From: Coturnix japonica
Taxonomy: Eukaryota > Chordata > Aves > Galliformes > Phasianidae
Length of the DNA: 64,000 nt
Assembly: GCF_001577835.2 (NCBI RefSeq)
Contig: NC_029518.1
Coordinates: forward strand, 88,022,979 to 88,086,978
Reading direction: 5' to 3'
In this document: positions 49,740-62,475 of the stretch, one piece after another
How the letters are laid out: each line of letters opens with the position of its first letter
How positions within the stretch are numbered: the stretch's first letter is position 1
Program-made: the position numbers and the translations under genes
Notes under the pieces: model-generated
The model's database searches: none
What the model was told of the DNA's origin: nothing
What the model saw: the letters and a program-made list of their open reading frames with translations, nothing else

Positions 49740-52375
49740 TCAAACAAGGCGGTGTTCACTGGGCTCTTAGTTAAATGGAAGGTAGGTATAGGACAGGATA
49801 AAGCAAGAACACCTGCAGTTCTCAATCCCACATTTGAGCATCATCTGGGAAATATCTGCTACTGTCACTCAGAGTGAGCAGCAAACCCAGGGCACTGCTG
49901 GCCACCAGAGCTGTCCGACTCTGGATCTCAGCTTGTATAATCATCACTATGTGCTTCTGAATCTACAGGAGAGAGATGCTCTGTGAGAGAGGGCTGCACA
50001 AGGCAGAAGAAAGGGCTGGGTCAGAATCTCCCCCTGCTGTGGATGCTTATATTCTGAGAGCAGAAATTCTGAGATGCATCAAGGGAGAATGAATTTAAAA
50101 TGAATACCTTTTCTTCCCCCTGCTGTTATTCGCTGCTTTGAGATTTCAAATATCAAGAGATAAATACCTTAATGGAATAGCTTTCTAATTATTCCTTGTA
50201 ACCAAAGCCTTCTTCTGCTCCTTCCCTTGTTGTACTGCATAGTGCTGCTCATCCCACAGGCAGCACTGCTTTGTTTGGCAGTGAATCACGGGGAGGTGCT
50301 GATGCCATGGAGCACTTGGCTGATGCTGAACACCTGCATGCAGTTTTTCTCATGACCACGGAATGAAGAGTCTTGTGTTGGATACACATTTGTTGGATAC
50401 CCCCTGATGTTTCTCAGACAGGGAGTGAAGCAATCCAGGCCAGTTCCTGCTGTTAGTTATCAGTAAGTCGTGCTTCCAAGTTTTGGCTTGAAATGAGAGA
50501 TTGCAGTTCTTGTGTATCGGCAGCTTGGGGGTGCTGAGCTTCCAAAAAAAACCCAAACCTTCTGAGTTGTTCCCGTTCTTGGGTCTAGGGGGTGCTGCTG
50601 CTCCTGTTACACCCTTCAGAACGGTCAAGAGCTGCTGGTAAAGTCTAGGATGGCCCTTTTGGTCTTTACTTCCTTCAGTGTAGTGTGCTACACACGTTTT
50701 CCCCCTAGAAGCTCATTGTAGTAACCACTCCAGCTGGTGTTTAGAAGCTCATTGTAGTAACCACTCCAGCTGGAGTTATCAGATGAATTACTGGGTAGTG
50801 AAGTCTGCTAAGGGAATTGATTAAAGGCTGAACTCTCACTGAGAGAAGAGGGCTTGGGCTGTTTCTTGTGACTATCTCACTCCCTCTGTGCTGTTTTATG
50901 TAACGTTTATGTTTTCTGTTATCCAGGAGCTTTCAGTACGTGTATTTGTGTCAGTGCTTCAGAACTCACCTTCATCCTCCCACCCCGAATCACTGCTCTG
51001 CAAGACGCTGACATGTGTTTTCCATATCAAGACACAACTAAACAGCAGGCTCAGGTTGCCACGCACATTAGTTTTAGCTGGGTTCTGTGCATCGTACTGA
51101 CAGCCAGATTCCATTGCACCTCTCCTGGTATTTAATTAAATGATTTATCTCCTCTGTGAATTTGCTTGCAAAGTAGTTCAGGGCAGGGAGCCGTCATTAG
51201 GTAACTTCAGCAGCGCTGTTCTTAGGCAGTGAGCTAGAGATGGGCACAGCACAACAGAGATGCTGGCAAAGCCAAGTGTTCTTATTTGCAGATGACTTGG
51301 CTGTAAATTTCTGTGATGCCACTTAAATGTGATCTCAGCTATAAGGAGGGCAAAATGCAATTCACTCCTAAAAGGAATTGAAATATTAATTGTGTATTGG
51401 ATTCTGTAGCAGCTTCAAGCAAAACATGTTCAAGGCTTAATGGTAACTTCACAGTTTCAATTACTGCTTCTGGAAATTGTGTATTCTATTGATATAGCTA
51501 TCACACTTCCTCTTGATAGTGCTGTAAACGTATGTTGGTATATAGAAAACAGCAAGACTGGATTTATTGCTGCATATGAACTAAGACAGGCGAGCACTGG
51601 AGAACGTAACAGGGTTCTTTCTTAATAGACTTCTATAAAATGCTTATCCCTCATTAAATTGAGGAGCTATTTACTGTGTCAAGTAGGCTAACTTCATGAG
51701 AATGTTTTAATCTTGCTGCTTTTTCATTACTTAATTGTGATATTGCACTTCCCACCACTAAATCCCAGCTTTACATGTGGAATAACAGAACGGCTGGGAT
51801 ACATTTAAATCGATTAAAGCAAAAATAATGTTTCAAATGAAATGTTAAATATTGTTGTATAGGTATTTAGACAGCAGATGGATTTCACTGCTTATGTCCC
51901 TAAATAAGACATGAAAAAGGATTGAGACCAATTCTAATATGCTCATAAACTTGAGCAGTTGCTGTTTGAGCTGTTCAGGCTCTGGGGAGGAGGGGATTTT
52001 TCTCCTGCTTAAGAGAGAAGTTGTTTGCAAAGATGAAGGAATTCTGATTGAAGAGAGCCATCTAGAAATGGGCTTCTCCATAACCAACATAAAACTGGTC
52101 CCTGGGGTTGTGATTTTATGAGTCTGTGGAGGTTTGTTGGACGGATGCTGCTGTGCCTGGGGGATTGCACATCTGGATGGGGAACTCCTCTGTGTCTGAG
52201 CCTCCTGCAGCAGCTGTCCCCTCATTGCTGCAGGTGGGATTGAGCTACTAGCTCCTGCCGTGTGCATGCACTCTGTTAACTCAAACATGATTTCTCTTTG
52301 CATTAGGATCTGCCCTAGCATTTAATCTAAGACCTAAGGAGAAGAGATTTAAGATTTAAGGAGTAGGCTGAGGCA
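49740..52375. other. Intergenic, no gene recognised
   Basis: Apart from a 36-bp tandem duplication (listed separately), I see no exon, CR1 or RNA gene. The reading frames are short and of random character. Confidence 0.5.
50706..50773. repeat. 36-bp tandem duplication
   Basis: TAGAAGCTCATTGTAGTAAC and the following CACTCCAGCTGG occur at 50706 and again at 50742, identical over 32 bases, with a 4-base spacer. Confidence 0.95.
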
Positions 52376-52379
52376 CTTA

Positions 52380-53408
52380 ATTGGATTTGATGGGTAAACT
52401 CTTTGGATGAGGAACTGGCTGCAGGGTTGAGGCTGGGAAGTGGTGGTCAATGGCTCAGTCTGGATGGCACGCATGGCACGCAGTCCCCCAGGGGTCGCTG
52501 CTGGGGCCCATTCTCTTTAATATCTTCATCGATGACACTGAAAGTGAGTTGACTGAACTCCCATAAGGTTTGCTGATCACACCAAGCTGTGGGGTGTGGT
52601 TGACACACCAGAGGGATGGGATGCCATCCAGAGGGACCTAGACAGGCTTGAGCACTGGGCCCAGGTGAACATCATGAGGTTCAACAAATCCAAATGCAAG
52701 TTTTTGCACCTGGGTTGAGGCAACCCTCATTACCAAGGATTGAGAGCAGCCCTGGGTGTAATGGTGGATGGCAATCTGGACATAAGCCAGCAATCTGCTC
52801 TTGCATAAGCCAGCCATATCCTGGGCTGCATCAAAAGATGAGTGGCCAGCAGGTTGAGGGAGGTGGTCTTGCCCCTCTACTCTGCGCTGGTGAGGTCTTA
52901 CTTGGAGCACTGCATCCAAATGTTGAGTACTCAGTACAGGAGAGGCATGGGCCTGTTGGAGAACATCTAGAGAAGGGCCACAGAGATGATCCAAGGGATG
53001 GAACAGCTCTCCTATGAGGACAGGCTGAGAGAGCTGGGGCTGTTCAGCCTGGAGAAGGCTGTGAGGTGACCTGATAGTGGCCTTTCAGTATCTAAAGGGG
53101 AGCTATGGGAAAGAAGGGGATGGATTCTTTAGCAGGGTCTGTGGTGACAGAACAAAGAGAAATGGCTTCAAGCTCAGAGAGAGTAGATTAAGGTTAGATA
53201 TAAGGGAAATGTCTTGCAGTGAGGGCGGTGTGGCACTGGAACAGGTTGCCCAGAGATGTGGTTGATGCTCTGCCCCTGGAAACATTCAAGGTGAGGCTGG
53301 ATCCTGGGCAACCTGATCTAGCTGTTGTGTCCCTGCTCATTGCAGGGGATTTGGACTAAGTGGCTCTTGGAGGTTCCTTCCAACTCTAAGGATTGTATGA
53401 TTTTATGT
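52380..53408 (+). mobile_element. CR1 LINE 3' portion, about 1 kb
   Basis: The + strand carries the end of the CR1 reverse transcriptase (PQGSLLGPILFNIFIDD, then [20 protein letters not shown], where the second catalytic Asp of the FADD box is His). The thumb region follows ([19 protein letters not shown]), then the C-terminus and a 3' tip ending near GATTGTATGATTTTATG. Stops and shifts are present, so it is a dead copy in one orientation with no inversion. Confidence 0.93.
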
Positions 53409-54985
53409 TCGTGCTTTGTGATGCTCTGTACCTGCTCACAAATTCCCTGAAGCAAGCGCTGCATTTAGCTGTCAGCAGGGGGCTGCTGCGTGAGGATCTT
53501 CACTGTGTCCGTGAACATTCTGCCTGCCCTCTTTTAGTCCTGTGTGAGTGTAACATCTGAGTGAGAGCTGGGCTGATGGGGTTTCCCTTCTGGAAAGACA
53601 TGGAACGTATTCCTGTACATGAATACAGGGCATCCCCTGTTTACATGCTGAGTGCAGGATTAAAGTACATGCATAAATCATGCTTTGCTGTAGATTTCAC
53701 AGCAAGCTATGTAGTCTGTGTTGCTGGGAGTTTTGGGGGGTTGCCTGCTCTGCAGTATGAGTTCTTCTCCTGCAGCAGTGCAGACATACCACATACAGTG
53801 CACTCACTGACCCGAATGTCACCATGCAACAAAAGTGAAGATGGGAATGCTCCTAGCATCTGTGCCATGTGTTTTAATAAATGACAGAACTGCTAATACT
53901 TCCTCTTACTCATTGCTCTGCCCTTTCCCAGCCATAGCAAGTCAGCTGTGTAACTCCTGGGAAGACAGACTTCCCAAGGTGCTGTCTCAAGACCCCTCCG
54001 AAGGGGAGAGCCTGATGTCAATCACTTTAGTTTTCCTGCAGAAATCAGGGTTACGTGTCTCTTTTCAGCCTTTTGTAGAATAAAATGAATCCAAACAGGA
54101 AGGTGGATTCGATGTTAGAAGTCCTGGGGTGAGTGAGAGGGGTGCAGCAATGAGAAGGCAGCAAAGGTGAGTTCTTCATTTTGTCCTGTAAAACCTCCTC
54201 TCAGGATGATGTCAGTATAGGTATAGCTTGCATTCCAGCTCGATTGCACAGTAAATCTGGGGTGAGGTGTTAATGATGGGCTTAGCACATTTGAACACAC
54301 ACACCTGCCCTCTCCCTGCTGCTAACTGAAGCAGTAGCTGGTATTTAACCCAGATGGAAAGCAGCTCTTGTTTTGAGTGGCTACACCTGGAGAGCACATT
54401 TGACTTACTGAGAAAACCATGTACTTCTGAGCTTGGTAGCCCATTTCAAATGCTGAACTATGAATGGTGCTGCTCACTGGGCCTGTAATGAGGGTAAGAG
54501 CAGGCTGTGAGGCCCTTACAAACCTGCTCTAATTAATAAGCTGCCTTCATGCTTCCCTGCAGCTTGGGGTGCCACCCTGCTGGCTCAGGCCTGAGGCCTT
54601 GCTGATCCTGTGTCAGGCCTCCCCAGAGGCAAGTTAAAAACACTGTGTTGTTGTTTAGAAGAGGGCATACCCTTTTTCATGAGGCCCTGAGGGCCTTATG
54701 GTAAAGGGCCAACTGAACTGATGTAGCTTTTGCTCTGGGCCTGTGGACAAGCACCTTGTCCCCTGGGGAATGGTCACCTTTTGCTGGGGTGGGCTGTAAG
54801 GCCCTCATATTTTTCTGCTGGGAGTGAAAGCTTCTGTTCCTCAGAGCCAAGAGGGTGAGCTTCAGGCAGTGGAGATTCATGCTGCAGCAGTGCTCACAGC
54901 CCCAGGGCAACAGGCTTTGAGACACCGCTAAGTTAAAGGAAAATTAAAGTATGTGTGTCAGGTGATTGAGACATTCTAAGCTTAC
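53409..54985. other. Intergenic, nothing recognised
   Basis: There is no exon, repeat or RNA gene that I can support between two CR1 copies. Confidence 0.5.
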
Positions 54986-54989
54986 TGAT

Positions 54990-55392
54990 CCCATAAGAAA
55001 GGCCTGGAAGTGGGGGAAATGGGATTGTTCAGTCTGGAGAAGAGGAGGCTTGAGGGAGGTCCTGTTACTCTCTACAGTCACATGAAAGGAGGTTGCAGCG
55101 AGGTGGGGTTGGTCTCTTCTCCCAGGTAACTGTAATAGGATGACAAATAATAGTTTTAAGCTATACCGGGGGAGGCTTGGATTGGATATTAGGGGAAATT
55201 TCTTCTCAGAAGGAGTGTTGAAGCAGTGGCACAGGCTGCCCAGGGAGGTGGTGCAGTCACTGTCCCTGGAGGTGTTCAAGAACCATGGAGATGTGGCATG
55301 AGGGATGTAGTCAGTAGGCATGGTGAGGATGGGTTGGTGGCTGGACTAGATGATCTTGGACACCTTTTTCAACGTTAATTATTCTATGACTC
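54990..55392 (+). mobile_element. CR1 LINE 3' portion
   Basis: TGTTCAGTCTGGAGAAGAGG opens the recognisable part. The C-terminal ORF2 segment ([20 protein letters not shown]) and a tail with TGGCTGGACTAGATGATCTT, ending ATTATTCTATGAC, follow. Confidence 0.93.
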
Positions 55393-57820
55393 CTCATTAG
55401 CTCCGAACTAGTAATGGTCTGTTTGTCCCCATAGGCTAACCTTGCTGGAAGCACATATGCATGAGTGGTAAACTTCTACGTGAGGGATGAATGGATGCTC
55501 CATCACTCTCTTTGAGGTAACACATGTCGTAATAAAAGCCACTGTTCTCAAGTATAATGTAGTGTTTTTCTCTGCATGTAGCTATTTATTTTGATGGTGT
55601 TTCAGTAACTGTGAAATGCCAGGTACTCTTTCAAAACAATAGTTTCTTTAATTATTTATACCTTCAGGATCAAAAAAGGTTTTATTTTGCCTGGTTACAG
55701 TAACAGCTAGGTGAGTCAGAAGTGTAATTGCCTGTGCTATCAGAGGAACCTTGATATTTCTAACAGGAAGTTTAATTATAAGCTGAATCACCATTGTGTC
55801 CTTTCTTACCCAGGCCCATGCTTCCCAAAGATATTATTAGCCTCATTGCGCATTACAGGTCTATGGCTCCCTCTACAGAGCAAAGGGTTACTAATGCTTG
55901 GCACTGTTGGAGGCTCTGCTTGCTTGGGCCTTGCAGGGGGGTGTCAGATGTGGGAGCAGAGGGATAGCAAGAAGGTAAGCATCCTTACTGTGCTTCCAGT
56001 GTGGCTATGGCCTGCCCCTGAGGCTGCTTCTGTTGGACTCACAACAAGGTGTTTTGGGTACAGGTTCCTAAAACTGGATTGTTTTCTCTTTGAAGCCCAT
56101 AAGCATCATAATGCTTACACCTCGACTCCCCAGTGTCTTCTTGACCTTATCTCCAAGTGCCCAATTATGAGAAAAGTCATGACTTTTCTTCCTATGCTGC
56201 CAACAAGATGAGTAATTTCCCACAGGGCAGCCACATTTTCTTGTTGTTGATCTTGATTAGGACAGGTGTATGACAAATAACGCTGCCCTTAAAGCTTATT
56301 GAATAATCTCCCCAAGCAGTTGTTAATTATTACATAAAGCCACTACCCTCAGTTTTCCATTGACACGGTGTTGAAGATGTTTAATTTTAATTATCAAATT
56401 GTCAAAGGGATATTTATTCATCTTGGACAAAGAGCTGCTGGCACAGAACTGGCATGTGGCAGCATGACAAGCAAGTGTCACATGTGTTGTCCTGGGATTA
56501 ATTTCATTTCACTAATGTTTCCATGCTTATGGCAGAGAAATCTGTACCTGGGCTGGTAACCCCAGGCTCTGGTTAATGAAGGGGAAGGGGCAGCTTGTTT
56601 GTAGTTTATCTGGCTGGCACAGATACCAGCTTCCAGTGGGACAGATAGAAGATGTCTGCCAAGTGCCCATTTCTTTCTGTGAATGGTGCAGGTGATGCTG
56701 CTGATTAACTCTGATGTTGACATTCACATCTAGCCAGATGAACTCCAGCCTTATGGAGATATGCTGTGTGGGATTCTTGATGCATTTGGAGCTTGTGAGC
56801 TTTGTAAATGAGATATCTCATGCTGGTCCCTAGCCCCATGCTGGGGTCCTGCCTATTCTCCTCCATTCTGCACTTCCTTATTGTTCTGTCCTTTGCCAGA
56901 CCTGTTCTGAGCAGGTGCTCGGTTTGCTGCCTAATCGCAGAGGTGCCAAAGAGAGGGTGAACCTAAGGAGGGCAGCTTACAGCCATGTGCAGCACTGTGA
57001 GCAGGAGCACTGCAAGCCAGCATGGCTAAATCCAGCAGTGCCCATCTGTCAGTGCTGCTCTCAGCAGACACAGCTGATTGCTAAGTTCTGAATGGCTGCC
57101 TGCTGTCCCAGGCTGGGAGCCTTATTTCAGCAAAGACAGATAAAGAGGAACAATAGAGGCATTCATGCAACAGCCATTTTGATAGGAACGAGAGCATCAT
57201 CATATCTACTGAAGCCCAGTCATACACGGTGCCTCGCATCACTTCACCTGTCAAGTTTGCTGGTGCCTGTCTCCTGAATTTGCTTCTTTTGTTCTTGATC
57301 TCTCCTGTTGTGGCTTTTGTTTTGCATTTTTATTTCTGCTTTGCGTGACCTGTTTTCCTTCTCTCCCTTGTGTCCTTGCTCCCTCCTGCCTTGCCCTGAT
57401 GTTCTGCTTGATGTGGCATCAAGGTGGTTGGAACAGTGCAGACATCACTGTGTTTGTGCTGTTTTTTTCCATGGGATGCCTGCATCTGCAGAGTGGCTGA
57501 AAAAGAAATGTAAGAAGGGTGCTGGGTGCTTCTGCACAGGTGGCAGTGGGCAGTCCAGGGCTCATGTGGAGTGGATACCTGAGCTGCCTGCAGTTCCCCA
57601 TGATTGTGCCTGAGCTGTGTGACTGTACACAGCCTTTCTCCTGCAGCAGTGCGCAGGGAGCAGGGCAAAATTTAGGTCATGCTTAATCTGTGCTGAAGAT
57701 TAAAATGTTGGATAGTTTGTGTCATGGATGTGAGGAGCGTGTAATGAAATCAGATTAAAGCAGTAGTTATTGTGGACATTATTTACACATCAGCGTATCT
57801 ATTTGTGAAGACACAGAGGT
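55393..57820. other. Intergenic, nothing recognised
   Basis: Several AT-rich patches and short frames are present. None shows a protein motif, splice-consistent exon or repeat that I can name. Confidence 0.5.
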
Positions 57821-57825
57821 TGCTC

Positions 57826-57905
57826 CGGAAGTATTGCCTCCTATTTCTTTCCATGAAAACTTCAACATGTACAAAGCGCATAATAACACTATTTTGATGC
57901 TTGGC
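57826..57905 (+). mobile_element. Galluhop-like mariner end fragment
   Basis: GAGGTTGCTCCGGAAGTATT, then GCCTCCTATTTCTTTCCATG and CAATAACACTATTTTGATG-like sequence, resemble the terminal part of the chicken mariner Galluhop as I recall it. Only one end is present and there is no transposase frame. It is a short DNA-transposon remnant. Confidence 0.55.
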
Positions 57906-59007
57906 TGCTTATGTATTTGACAGATCCTCAGAGGAAAGAAACAGAAATTAATGGTATTTCCTTTTCCCCCCTTTCTGTTGAAAGGGCCAGTGCAGAGGGC
58001 AAAGCCTGCATCTCTAACTCTATCGGCTGTTCAGAGCTGCACTCCCATAACCAGACTTTGTGCTTTCCTTCACCAACTGAAGCTGGTGTATCTGAGCCCA
58101 CATGTAGTGAGCTTGGTGTCACAGGGATGCAAGCAAACCCAGGCATTAGGCTGTGGGACAGCCTCCTTCATGAGGTTTGATGAAGGTTGGGGAACCTCAT
58201 CCTCAGCTACCTGATGTGGGGACAGAGCAGTGATCTGCAGATATTAAGGGTCTGAAATGTGAGATGCAGGAGGTCTGTTATCAGGCTGTTCCTTACGCTG
58301 ACCTTTTGGGAGGGTGAAGAGATGGTGAAGCTTTCGGTAAGCAGAGGCTTATGCTTTTGAAGAAACAGAACTGCGATGTTCAGCCTTCCCTTGGTGGAAG
58401 AAAACCAATAGAACACATCTTTAATTCTGCAAGAGAGAAGAAACGTTCTTCCCTCATAGCCTTAAGGAAAAAGCTCTGAGGTTCCCTCCAGGCATGCAGC
58501 AGTGTGCAGCCTGTGCCTGGTTCTAGTTACAGCACTCCTCCCTTTCTCAGTTTGCCAGCTCTTACTATAGGGTGCAGACCATGTGTTCCAAGGGATTTTG
58601 TCTTCTTCAGTTCAGTGCTGTTCACTCTTAGAGTAAATATTCTGCTGTCCAGGGAGTAGGACAAGAGCCTCTGAATGGGAGCATGGACTCTCCAGCTTTC
58701 TAAGGTTTGCAGTGTGGATTTTGTAGCTTGGCTTCTTGGAAGTAGAAAGAAGCCTGGAGGGACCTTGGAGTTAATTTGACTGAATTAAGAAGCTATCTTG
58801 AATGCCTGAGGCAACTGAAGGAATCAGACCAGACTTTGCTGTTCTTAATAAAGCTCCCAGTTTCTGCTCTGTAGGGCACCTCCTCCCTCACCTATGGCAG
58901 GTAAGAACATTTAAGGTATGTGTTCCCTTACATGGTGCTTGTTTTATTCAGAGCCTCTTCCGTGTTCAATCAGTGCTTTGTCACACCGTTATCCTTGGCC
59001 AACCATA

Positions 59008-59088
59008 ATCAGCCAGAATCATTAAGTCTGGAAAGGATCTGTAAGGTCATCTAGTTCAACTGTCCACCCCAATGAACAGAAGCAATTG
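59008..59088 (-). mobile_element. Short CR1 LINE 3' tip
   Basis: AGAATCATTAAGTCTGGAAA then AGGTCATCTAGTTCAACTGT is the complement of a CR1 3' tail; about 80 bases remain. Confidence 0.75.
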
Positions 59089-59605
59089 GGTTTAGGTGCA
59101 GTAAATAATAGAATAACATCAACAAAATTAATAATAATAAAAAAGGCAATTGTGCTGGAGCACTTTAGTAGCGTGATCAATAGCGAGATGCTTTAAAAGG
59201 CGGAAGTCAAGTCACCCTGGAGGACAAACATTCCACAATCTTCATTTATATTTTACTGAATTTTCCTTTGAGATTTGCAGGCAAGCGAGCTACAGTGAAT
59301 GAGAGATGCAGAGCAAACAGACACAGGTCATGTTTTATTCAGCTTAAGGAAAGGCAAAATTTGAATGACACAAGCTCAAATCCTGAATCTTAACCTGGGA
59401 GCTGCAGGTTCTAAGGATGGTGTGATTTAATAGCGTATTGACATTTACTGATATTTCAGTGCTTTCAGACCACAGGCAGCGTTTTTAATTGCATTTCAAA
59501 ACTAATTTAATTCAGATTATATGAGTGATCTTCATCAGGAAATAGTCAAATCCCATAGTGGGGGAACCTTAATGTTTTGATCATTTGGGGTAGCTGTAGA
59601 TATTA

Positions 59606-59692
59606 AATATATAAATATATATATATAAACATATATATACACACCTGTTATATATATATATATATATAAACATATATATACACACCTGTTTT
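59606..59692. repeat. AT-rich minisatellite, two long units
   Basis: A run of TA dinucleotides followed by AACATATATATACACACCTG occurs twice in a row, with TA tracts of different length. Confidence 0.9.
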
Positions 59693-60649
59693 TAAAAGAA
59701 GCTATTTAAAGCAATCAGATAAAGCTTTTTAAAAGGTGTAAATACAGCTATTATTTGGCTTTATGGAAGTAGAATATATTATTATGGTTTCTTGCAATGC
59801 AGTTTCTGTTTTAGCTTCTACCTATTCATGATTGATTTTCATTTCCATAGACAGTTTGTTGAGCACTTTCCGTTAAGATGCTTGCCTAAGTAGTGGGTGG
59901 AGCTGGGGAGGGGGCTGTAGTTTATGCTGCTGGTGGGAGGTGTTGGGTCTGTGTCATCCATAGCCCTTCGTGCAGTCTTTGACTGCTAGATGTGTGGCTT
60001 CCTTTTCCAGCCTTTGCAAGCTTCCTTTTATGCCTTTCAATCAAAACTTAGATCCTGATAAAGCATGCTGGAGTTCAGACAGGTGCATTTAGCACTGCTG
60101 GCTGCAGGAAAGAAACTATATTGTTACTTTAAAAGTAACAGGACAAAACGAGTGAAGGAAACACATAAACTGTTCTACGAGTTAGGATTAGAACCAGACA
60201 AAAGACTTCTGTACTCATATGCAGTACTGTGGAATAGTGCTCACAACCTTTCCAAGTAGAGGTTAGGAGTTCCTGTCTTAGGCACTTGGAAAGCATTTCA
60301 AGTAGTGGCTGCTTTGTACAATTAGCTGCATTTTTTTTCTTTAAATCTTGTTCACAAAGTAATGAGTGTTGCTTTAGCTATCTTGCTGTGACTAGCAAGC
60401 CACTTGGGGGAGAATTAGCACTGACGTGAGCTAGTAGATGTCTAACGGAGACATTTTTCAGCGCACAACAAAAGATAAAGGTGTGAGTGGACCAAGCACA
60501 GTTAAAGCAGCTGGAGCCTTTTATGGGGTCTGCCTCTCTCAGGGACCTTTGCATCCCAGAGCAACATGTGCTGCCTGACAGTGCTTGGTCAAGACACTCC
60601 TACTGCTGAATTTCTTTCCAATAAATAAGTCAGTGAGTGGATGTGCTCC

Positions 60650-60758
60650 TGTCTGCATGCCCAGCTGTATCACCTGCAGAGGGGACCTGCTTTAGCAGTG
60701 GGATTGGACTCTATGACCTCTAGATGTCCCTTCTAACCCCTGCAGTCCTGTCATTGTG
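60650..60758 (+). mobile_element. CR1 LINE 3' tip
   Basis: GGGATTGGACTCTATGACCT followed by CTAGATGTCCCTTCTAACCC is a CR1 tail on the + strand, missing its coding part. Confidence 0.8.
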
Positions 60759-60904
60759 TGGATGAGGTCAGGTTTGGCCACTGCTGATGCTGAGAAATGG
60801 GCCCTTGGCTTTCCTTACCAACCTGCAGCACAGTAAGCAAAAGGAGCAACTCTTCCATTCCCCTGGATGCTTCTTTCTGAGCATCGGGTGTGTTATTTTG
60901 GCCA

Positions 60905-61035
60905 GATGTTCAAGAAGCATTTAGATGTTGAACTGAGGAACATGGTTTAGTGGGAAGTACTGGTGATAGGTGGGTGGTTGGTCTGGATGGTCTTAAAAGT
61001 CTTTTCCAATCTTAGAAGTTTATGAATCTGTGTGG
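60905..61035 (+). mobile_element. CR1 LINE 3' tip
   Basis: MFKKHLDVELRNMV-like coding sequence and a tail with GGTTGGTCTGGATGGTCTTA then TTTTCCAATCTTAGAAG match the same subfamily style as the tail at 49538-49738. Confidence 0.8.
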
Positions 61036-62339
61036 TGGAATTCTTTTTGGACTGTGCCATCCTCATGTAGTCTTGAGTTCTTGTTGGAGCATGGTGAGGA
61101 CTGCTCAGTCTTTGGAAATTCTAGTGGAGAGGTGACTCAGAGCTCATAGTTTTGCTCTCCCCCAGGCCAGACCAGCTCAGTCTTTTCTGCTTTGTGACTC
61201 TTTTTATTATTATTTTTTTCTTTTTTTACATCATTAAAGAGGATTACCAAGATTCTTCTCAGATCCCTCTTCCCTAACCTGCCTACACCCCCCATCTAAT
61301 CCCATCCTTCTTCAAAGGGCTGACTCCCTGGGTGACCAGTCATGCACTTTGTGTGACTGGAGTCTCTTCTGTCTACCCACATCTGAAAACCAGCGTTTAC
61401 AGCTACACGTGGATATCCTGTTGAGAGCTTAGAGCTGAGAAGCCTTAGCAATTTCTTGGTACTTTTCATCTCCTGCACTCCTAGGTGTCAGCCTATGCTT
61501 GGCTGTTTGTTTGTTTTGCACTGTGAGCCTGCAGACCACTTGTGTGGCACTGCTGACTCGTTGTGCATGGTAATGCTCTGTCTCTTTTCTGTTCGCTTGC
61601 TGCTTACCATCGCCTTCTCATCCTGTATTTTTCCACTGCCTTTTGAATTGTGTCCAATTTGTTTCCAGCTTCACTTTAGAATTTATTTTTCTTGCTTTGC
61701 TTTTTTTCCCCTCATCTAAAAATATAAGTTACATAGCCTGAAAATACATAGTTATGCTTCACGTAAGGAAAGAATAACATCTTACACGTCACATTTACCT
61801 TTCAACAGAAACAGATAACTGCCTGTCTTCTGAGAGGTTGTATGATATTGCTGTTAACCATGTGGAATATTCCATCAAAACAGTGCCAATTTCCTTCTGC
61901 AGCCTCTCAGAATAGCTGCCTTACAATACTGGGTAATTAAGTTGCACTTCTACTGCCCTTTTAACCAAGGGTATCATAACCTTGCTTTAAAGCATGTGTT
62001 CGCAAGGAAAGCTTATATCTATGTCCTGGCCCAGCAGGGGTCTGAGGCAGGTGCTGTCCCACAGGGCACAGGCCAGAAATAGTGTTCTTGGGGGGGTGGT
62101 TGGAAATCAGTGATAGGAAACTCAGTGCAGACAAACAAACTTGGGCTGTGTATCATGCCAGAGAGAAAAGCACATCACATGTTAGTGTCTTCCTGGTGCA
62201 ACATGTGGATTGCTCCAGGGGTTGATATCCCTGCTGGCACAGGGTGCTGCTGTGTATGGCTGACTAAGGAGCTGCTGGGGCGTTCTTGAGAGGAGCTGTG
62301 TTAACTGGGGCTTTGTCCCAGGGAAGGCACCAAAGCAGC

Positions 62340-62475
62340 TATCACAGAAACAGGACTGTAGGAAGGGACCTTTGGGAGATCAAATCCAACCCACCTGCTA
62401 AAGAAGGTTTCCAGAGTAGGTTGCAAAAGAAATTCTCCAGGTGGGTCTTAAATATCTTAAATAACAGTGCTATAA
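62340..62475 (-). mobile_element. CR1 LINE 3' fragment
   Basis: TCACAGAAACAGGACTGTAG and GAAGGGACCTTTGGGAGATC, followed by the AGGTGGGTCTTAAATAT cue, are the complement of a CR1 3' end of the same style as that at 19894. Confidence 0.8.

Noticed and set aside
60065-60259. 64-codon + frame with protein-like composition
   Set aside because: There is no motif, no splice-consistent neighbours and no family I recognise, so I could not support a gene.
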